Below the pieces are notes generated by a model. The model was not told the DNA's origin. It saw nothing but the letters and a program-made list of their open reading frames with translations, and did not search any database. Below are positions 46,797 through 49,887 of a DNA stretch of 49,887 bases, in pieces. Each line of letters begins with the position of its first letter. Position 1 is the first letter of the stretch. Location: the IMG/VR virus record IMGVR_UViG_3300038701_000394, positions 1 to 49,887 of that record; one strand, written 5' to 3'. The translations under genes and the position numbers were made by a program. The stretch is from a virus.

Positions 46797-46990
46797 TTCC
46801 CCATCACCTCCAATACTTGCTTGATTCTAGTGTGGGCACGTTGTTTCGTGACGCCAAGGCCTTTAATTCTCACGCCTTCTACTAGAAATCGAATAACTAG
46901 TAATTGATTCTCGTGAGTGATTCGTGTCTTAGCTAATGCAGCCATAACCGTCTCATGATCATACTGCCCACAATGTTGCGTTGTTCTCAT
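46793..46990 (-). CDS. TrfB/KorA-like HTH protein (65 aa)
   Basis: QLLVIRFLVEGVRIKGLGVT + KQRAHTRIKQVLEVM resembles the TrfB/KorA HTH (V-x-G-V-x...GVTxQxVHxxVxRV). It is first of its leftward operon, 29 bases from the promoter -10 at 47020-47025, with GGAGG before the ATG. KorA-type proteins repress plasmid genes; here it could regulate its own operon. Confidence 0.5.
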   Translation of the reverse strand: MRTTQHCGQYDHETVMAALAKTRITHENQLLVIRFLVEGVRIKGLGVTKQRAHTRIKQVLEVMGK

Positions 46991-47019
46991 GATGTACCTC
47001 CGTTATCAACATAGTAAAC

Positions 47020-47048
47020 AGTTTATGTCATGCTAACCCTGATGTCAA
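47020..47048 (-). promoter_or_regulatory. Leftward promoter with shared spacer element
   Basis: On the minus strand, -35 TTGACA (47048-47043), a 17-base spacer and -10 TAAACT (47025-47020). The spacer has GGTTAGCATGACA, aligning with the element at 36155 and 38613. The promoter overlaps the last codons of the primase-helicase gene and drives 46990 to 45008. Confidence 0.7.
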
Positions 47049-49343
47049 CATAGGATTAACACCTTGTGCGGCTTCATAAGCATTCAATACTTGGTCCACC
47101 GTTTGTAACTGCGTCACCGGATGATCGCGCTTTACATATAGCCGTGGTTTACCGCCGTCACAGTTAATATATCGAGGCGATCTACCTTCCTTGAGTGCAG
47201 GATGGTGGGTGTATCCGAGTGATGCCATCATTTCCTTGCGCTTATTCATCGGTAAACCCATGCTTCGGGGCAACGATTCGATCAGATCATTAAGTGCCAT
47301 GCTTGATACCCAGCCGCCACGGAATCCTTCGCGTGCTTCACCAATGGCTTCCATCACCTGTTGTTCAACGCCACCCAATGAATATGATATGGCTTCATCT
47401 GTACTACTGGTGCGTGGCGCACGATGGCAATGCGTTGCGGGATTGAATTCGTCTTTGATCTTGTAAGTCGCTAAAAATTCATGAATGTGTGCTGCACCAT
47501 TCTGATGTCTCAGCCAGTGATATTTCTCAGGGAAAAAATCACCCGTCATACCGTCTCTGATCAAGTCCTCAAACTCTTGTTGAGCGGTGTACATCATACC
47601 GTACCGTCGATCATTCGCAGTTTTCTTAACAGCATCCTTGTGATTACTGTTGAGGATAAAATTAGCGCAATTATCAGCCATGATCTGATCACGACCCTTG
47701 TGCTGTATCTCTAATTTATCATTACTGATCGTCGGCTTTAATATCTCTTGCACCTCAGCCTTGTGACCAGGCACATACATGTCCTCAAGGATGATCAATA
47801 GTTTGTGGTGCATCCACCCGTTGAACTGGTTAGTGAGGTCGTGAGCACTAGCAAAATGCGTATATTTCTGTCCGATGATCATAGACATGCAGTGCGAGAA
47901 AAACGTCTTACCGTTGCCCTCAACACCCTGTAGTAGCAAAGCCCACGCGAACTTAACACCCAAATGTTGAACGATTGCCGCTAGATAACATAGTAAAATT
48001 TCTCTGTCTCGTTCTACGGGTACGATTTTGTAAACCAACGTAAGGAAATGCTGAATATCCCCCTTCGCTCGCTTAGTGTTAACCGGAATGTAAGCATTAA
48101 CCAATTTACGACCATCATCTTCAATCAATGCACCAGCCGGTAACTGTGGTCTAAAGCATGTCGAATGAGCTATTGGTCGCCTTATTAGCTGCGATTCCGT
48201 GAATACCTCAAACGCTTTCTTAGTTGTCTTATTCTCGTAATCCATCGCAAACGAGTAACCACCGTATGTTGCGTTGAACTGTTCGGGTTTGAGTAACAAC
48301 CCTTGTGGTGTGAATATCCTGTGGGCATCCTGTACATAAAAACAACCCTTAAAGTGTTCTAGTTGTTGCGGAACCCCAAGGAATTGATACTCACTGACCA
48401 CTTGTGGTTCATCAACTGGCGGCGACACTGCATCAACACCTTGACCGTAAACACGGTCACACAATGCTACGGATTTTAATATCGTTCGATGCAGGTAATC
48501 TTTACGATCCCATTTATCACGCACCAAGCCGCTACGCTGCATAATCCGCTTAACACGCTCGCAATCTTTACCTGTCCAGAATGTAAGGTGTGACGCCATA
48601 GCAGCATCGGCACTCGACGCATCATTGTTGCAACCTGATATATCACCAGCCCATAAATCAGCGAACGATGACTTAGCGCCGAACGCAGCCGCAGCAGATT
48701 TACTTTCGAGCATCTTAGCGATTAACGCATCGTCTTCACGAATACCGTTCCATTCTGGTACTGGTTCAGTTGTCCACGCTGACATGTCGAACGCGCCATC
48801 CCGTACGGTGGACTCAAAATATGCCCCCACTACAGTTGACAGGTCGCTTACCACGTTACAATCACCCACAGCATTAATCCCTGTGAGTGCGATGAAACGA
48901 CCGCTGGTGTACATCTCAAGACCTAACGCAGTGTTTTTACAGCTATGCGATGGTGGCTCACCAGCATACTTACCAAAGATATGTAAACCTGACAACGATT
49001 GAGATACTTCTATTGCAGCACCAGGGACCATCGACATCACAGTGTTCGCTACTTCCGACCAGCCGTCACCAACACGACAATTATCTAAGTCTATGCAATA
49101 GAACGGATCGTCAGCAGTAAGTACGAAACCCACCCTGTATCGTTCTGATGGTAGTGCTGTTACTAACTCAGAAGCATCATTAAAATTTAGCCAGTTATTT
49201 GAATCATGTGCGCTCGAATCGGTTAATGTTACAGGGTTAAGTGGTATTTTATCCGTCTTGCCATTCGGTCGTGGTCTTAATTCGCAGACGATAAATTGCT
49301 TGTGCGCTGCAAGTGTCTGCAACGCATCCGGTAGTTGCTGCAT
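47028..49343 (-). CDS. Primase-helicase, NrS-1 polymerase-like (PrimPol plus D5-type SF3 helicase)
   Basis: A 771-residue protein. The N-terminal PrimPol domain has a DxD pair in FYCIDLDNC (D85, D87) and SGLHIFGKY (H121). A helical HBD-like segment (HLTFWTGKDCERVKRIMQRS) is as in phage NrS-1 polymerase. The C-terminal SF3/D5-like ATPase has Walker A LQGVEGNGKTFF (about 472-482), Walker B KLLIILEDMY (E520, D521) and sensor NFILNSNHKDA. It primes and unwinds DNA; with the family B polymerase it supplies most of a replisome. GGGG lies seven bases before the ATG. Confidence 0.85.
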   Translation of the reverse strand: MQQLPDALQTLAAHKQFIVCELRPRPNGKTDKIPLNPVTLTDSSAHDSNNWLNFNDASELVTALPSERYRVGFVLTADDPFYCIDLDNCRVGDGWSEVANTVMSMVPGAAIEVSQSLSGLHIFGKYAGEPPSHSCKNTALGLEMYTSGRFIALTGINAVGDCNVVSDLSTVVGAYFESTVRDGAFDMSAWTTEPVPEWNGIREDDALIAKMLESKSAAAAFGAKSSFADLWAGDISGCNNDASSADAAMASHLTFWTGKDCERVKRIMQRSGLVRDKWDRKDYLHRTILKSVALCDRVYGQGVDAVSPPVDEPQVVSEYQFLGVPQQLEHFKGCFYVQDAHRIFTPQGLLLKPEQFNATYGGYSFAMDYENKTTKKAFEVFTESQLIRRPIAHSTCFRPQLPAGALIEDDGRKLVNAYIPVNTKRAKGDIQHFLTLVYKIVPVERDREILLCYLAAIVQHLGVKFAWALLLQGVEGNGKTFFSHCMSMIIGQKYTHFASAHDLTNQFNGWMHHKLLIILEDMYVPGHKAEVQEILKPTISNDKLEIQHKGRDQIMADNCANFILNSNHKDAVKKTANDRRYGMMYTAQQEFEDLIRDGMTGDFFPEKYHWLRHQNGAAHIHEFLATYKIKDEFNPATHCHRAPRTSSTDEAISYSLGGVEQQVMEAIGEAREGFRGGWVSSMALNDLIESLPRSMGLPMNKRKEMMASLGYTHHPALKEGRSPRYINCDGGKPRLYVKRDHPVTQLQTVDQVLNAYEAAQGVNPMLTSGLA

Positions 49344-49347
49344 GGGA

Positions 49348-49851
49348 TTACCCCGCTAAGAATTTGAGTGCTTTATCTTTCACTTCTTGTTCTGCTTTTT
49401 TCGCCTGTTTGTCATTAGCCGCTAATCCTTGCGCCACGATTTCGTGAACCTCCTGTTTCACCGCTGCACGCATAATGTCGCGTTTCAGTTGAGTCATCGT
49501 GGAAAAATGCAAATTTATCGATCCTTCGCTCAACCCTGCTCTTTTTGCAATGGCTGATCTCGTTACGAACTGATAGCCTACATCCTTGGACAAGTCGAGC
49601 GCAACATTAAGAATCTGAATCTTACGCAGTGTGGAATTCGCTCGCTTAGTTGTGACAGTATGTCTAAACCCCGACTCACCAACCTCTGTGACAAGTTCGT
49701 TGATGAAATCCGTGAAATTACGCCCCATAATATTAGGAAATGAACCCACAGGGATTTGCACCGCTTCACACAATGTTTCCCTGGTTAGGTTTATTAACCC
49801 GCTTTCTCTTGCGAGACTTAGTGCGACTTCTTTAATCTCTTCTGGTGTCAT
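49348..49851 (-). CDS. DNA-binding protein with two tandem TetR-type HTH domains
   Basis: A 167-residue protein. Residues about 3-55 (IKEVALSLARESGLINLTRE, TLCEAVQIPVGSFPNIMG) and 75-130 (IQILNVALDLSKDVGYQFVT, RSAIAKRAGLSEGSINLHFS) each have the TetR N-terminal pattern of helix 1, G-x-x-x-x-T, A-x-x-A-G/P-x-S-x-G and F. The first is degenerate. There is no ligand-binding domain; a basic helical tail follows. It may regulate the operon or assist the primase-helicase encoded 5 bases later. The start lies in the contig repeat; its promoter is at 129-157. Confidence 0.65.
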   Translation of the reverse strand: MTPEEIKEVALSLARESGLINLTRETLCEAVQIPVGSFPNIMGRNFTDFINELVTEVGESGFRHTVTTKRANSTLRKIQILNVALDLSKDVGYQFVTRSAIAKRAGLSEGSINLHFSTMTQLKRDIMRAAVKQEVHEIVAQGLAANDKQAKKAEQEVKDKALKFLAG

Positions 49852-49887
49852 TTTATTAATCCTGGAGTTGGTTATACATTGATAGTC
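49760..49887. repeat. Right copy of contig terminal direct repeat
   Basis: Matches 3-130 with one mismatch near the end (49886 T versus 129 A). It contains the start codon and first 31 codons of the TetR-like gene plus part of its leader. Confidence 0.9.

Overview
The window is an essentially complete tailed-phage genome, written as a linear contig whose two ends repeat each other (about 126 identical bases at 3-128 and 49760-49885). This means a circularly permuted or circularised molecule of about 49.76 kb. A 1783-residue tape measure protein, a lambda-type G/GT chaperone frameshift, a tail-tube protein, HK97-type capsid genes and a DUF1073 portal point to a long-tailed siphovirus. Codon use, sigma70-type promoters (TTGACA with 17-base spacers) and strong Shine-Dalgarno sites fit a gammaproteobacterial, possibly marine, host; this is inference. 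I see no integrase, partition genes or tRNA genes.

Layout. (1) A leftward replication/modification operon starts at a divergent promoter near 5.87 kb: PP-loop PAPS-reductase-family protein, SF2 helicase with two inteins, C5-methyltransferase-like protein, VRR-NUC nuclease and a small membrane protein. Across the circular junction it continues into a double TetR-type DNA-binding protein and an NrS-1-like primase-helicase. Further leftward genes (46990 to 45008) hold a TrfB-like regulator, a zinc-ribbon protein, DUF5675 and two Tad2-like (DUF2829) proteins. (2) A rightward early operon (5923-13431) carries a DUF2800 nuclease, DUF2815 single-strand-binding protein, an accessory insert (8.6-10.6 kb) with integron attC-like sequence, MazG-like, DUF3310 and a family B DNA polymerase. 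(3) A long leftward late operon (36103 to 13420) runs portal, head morphogenesis, protease-scaffold, capsid, connectors, tail tube, chaperones, tape measure, tail tip, a beta-propeller fibre and probable lysis genes. (4) A mosaic region (36.1-45 kb) on both strands holds a secreted nuclease, a two-HTH repressor-like protein, an HNH-like protein, a serine recombinase, a candidate small terminase, small hypothetical genes and the large terminase, which lies on the strand opposite the portal.

The most unusual object is the helicase gene. One intein interrupts the Walker A motif and a second interrupts the DECH box. The second intein is a mini-intein whose middle is occupied by a complete EDxHD (Vsr-like) homing endonuclease gene read in a different frame, with its own ribosome binding site, while the intein frame stays open through all of it.

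A second theme is regulation. At least five promoters share one asymmetric element inside the -35/-10 spacer (consensus about CGTYAGYATRACATAA). It also clusters upstream of the two-HTH protein gene, suggesting a phage-wide operator.
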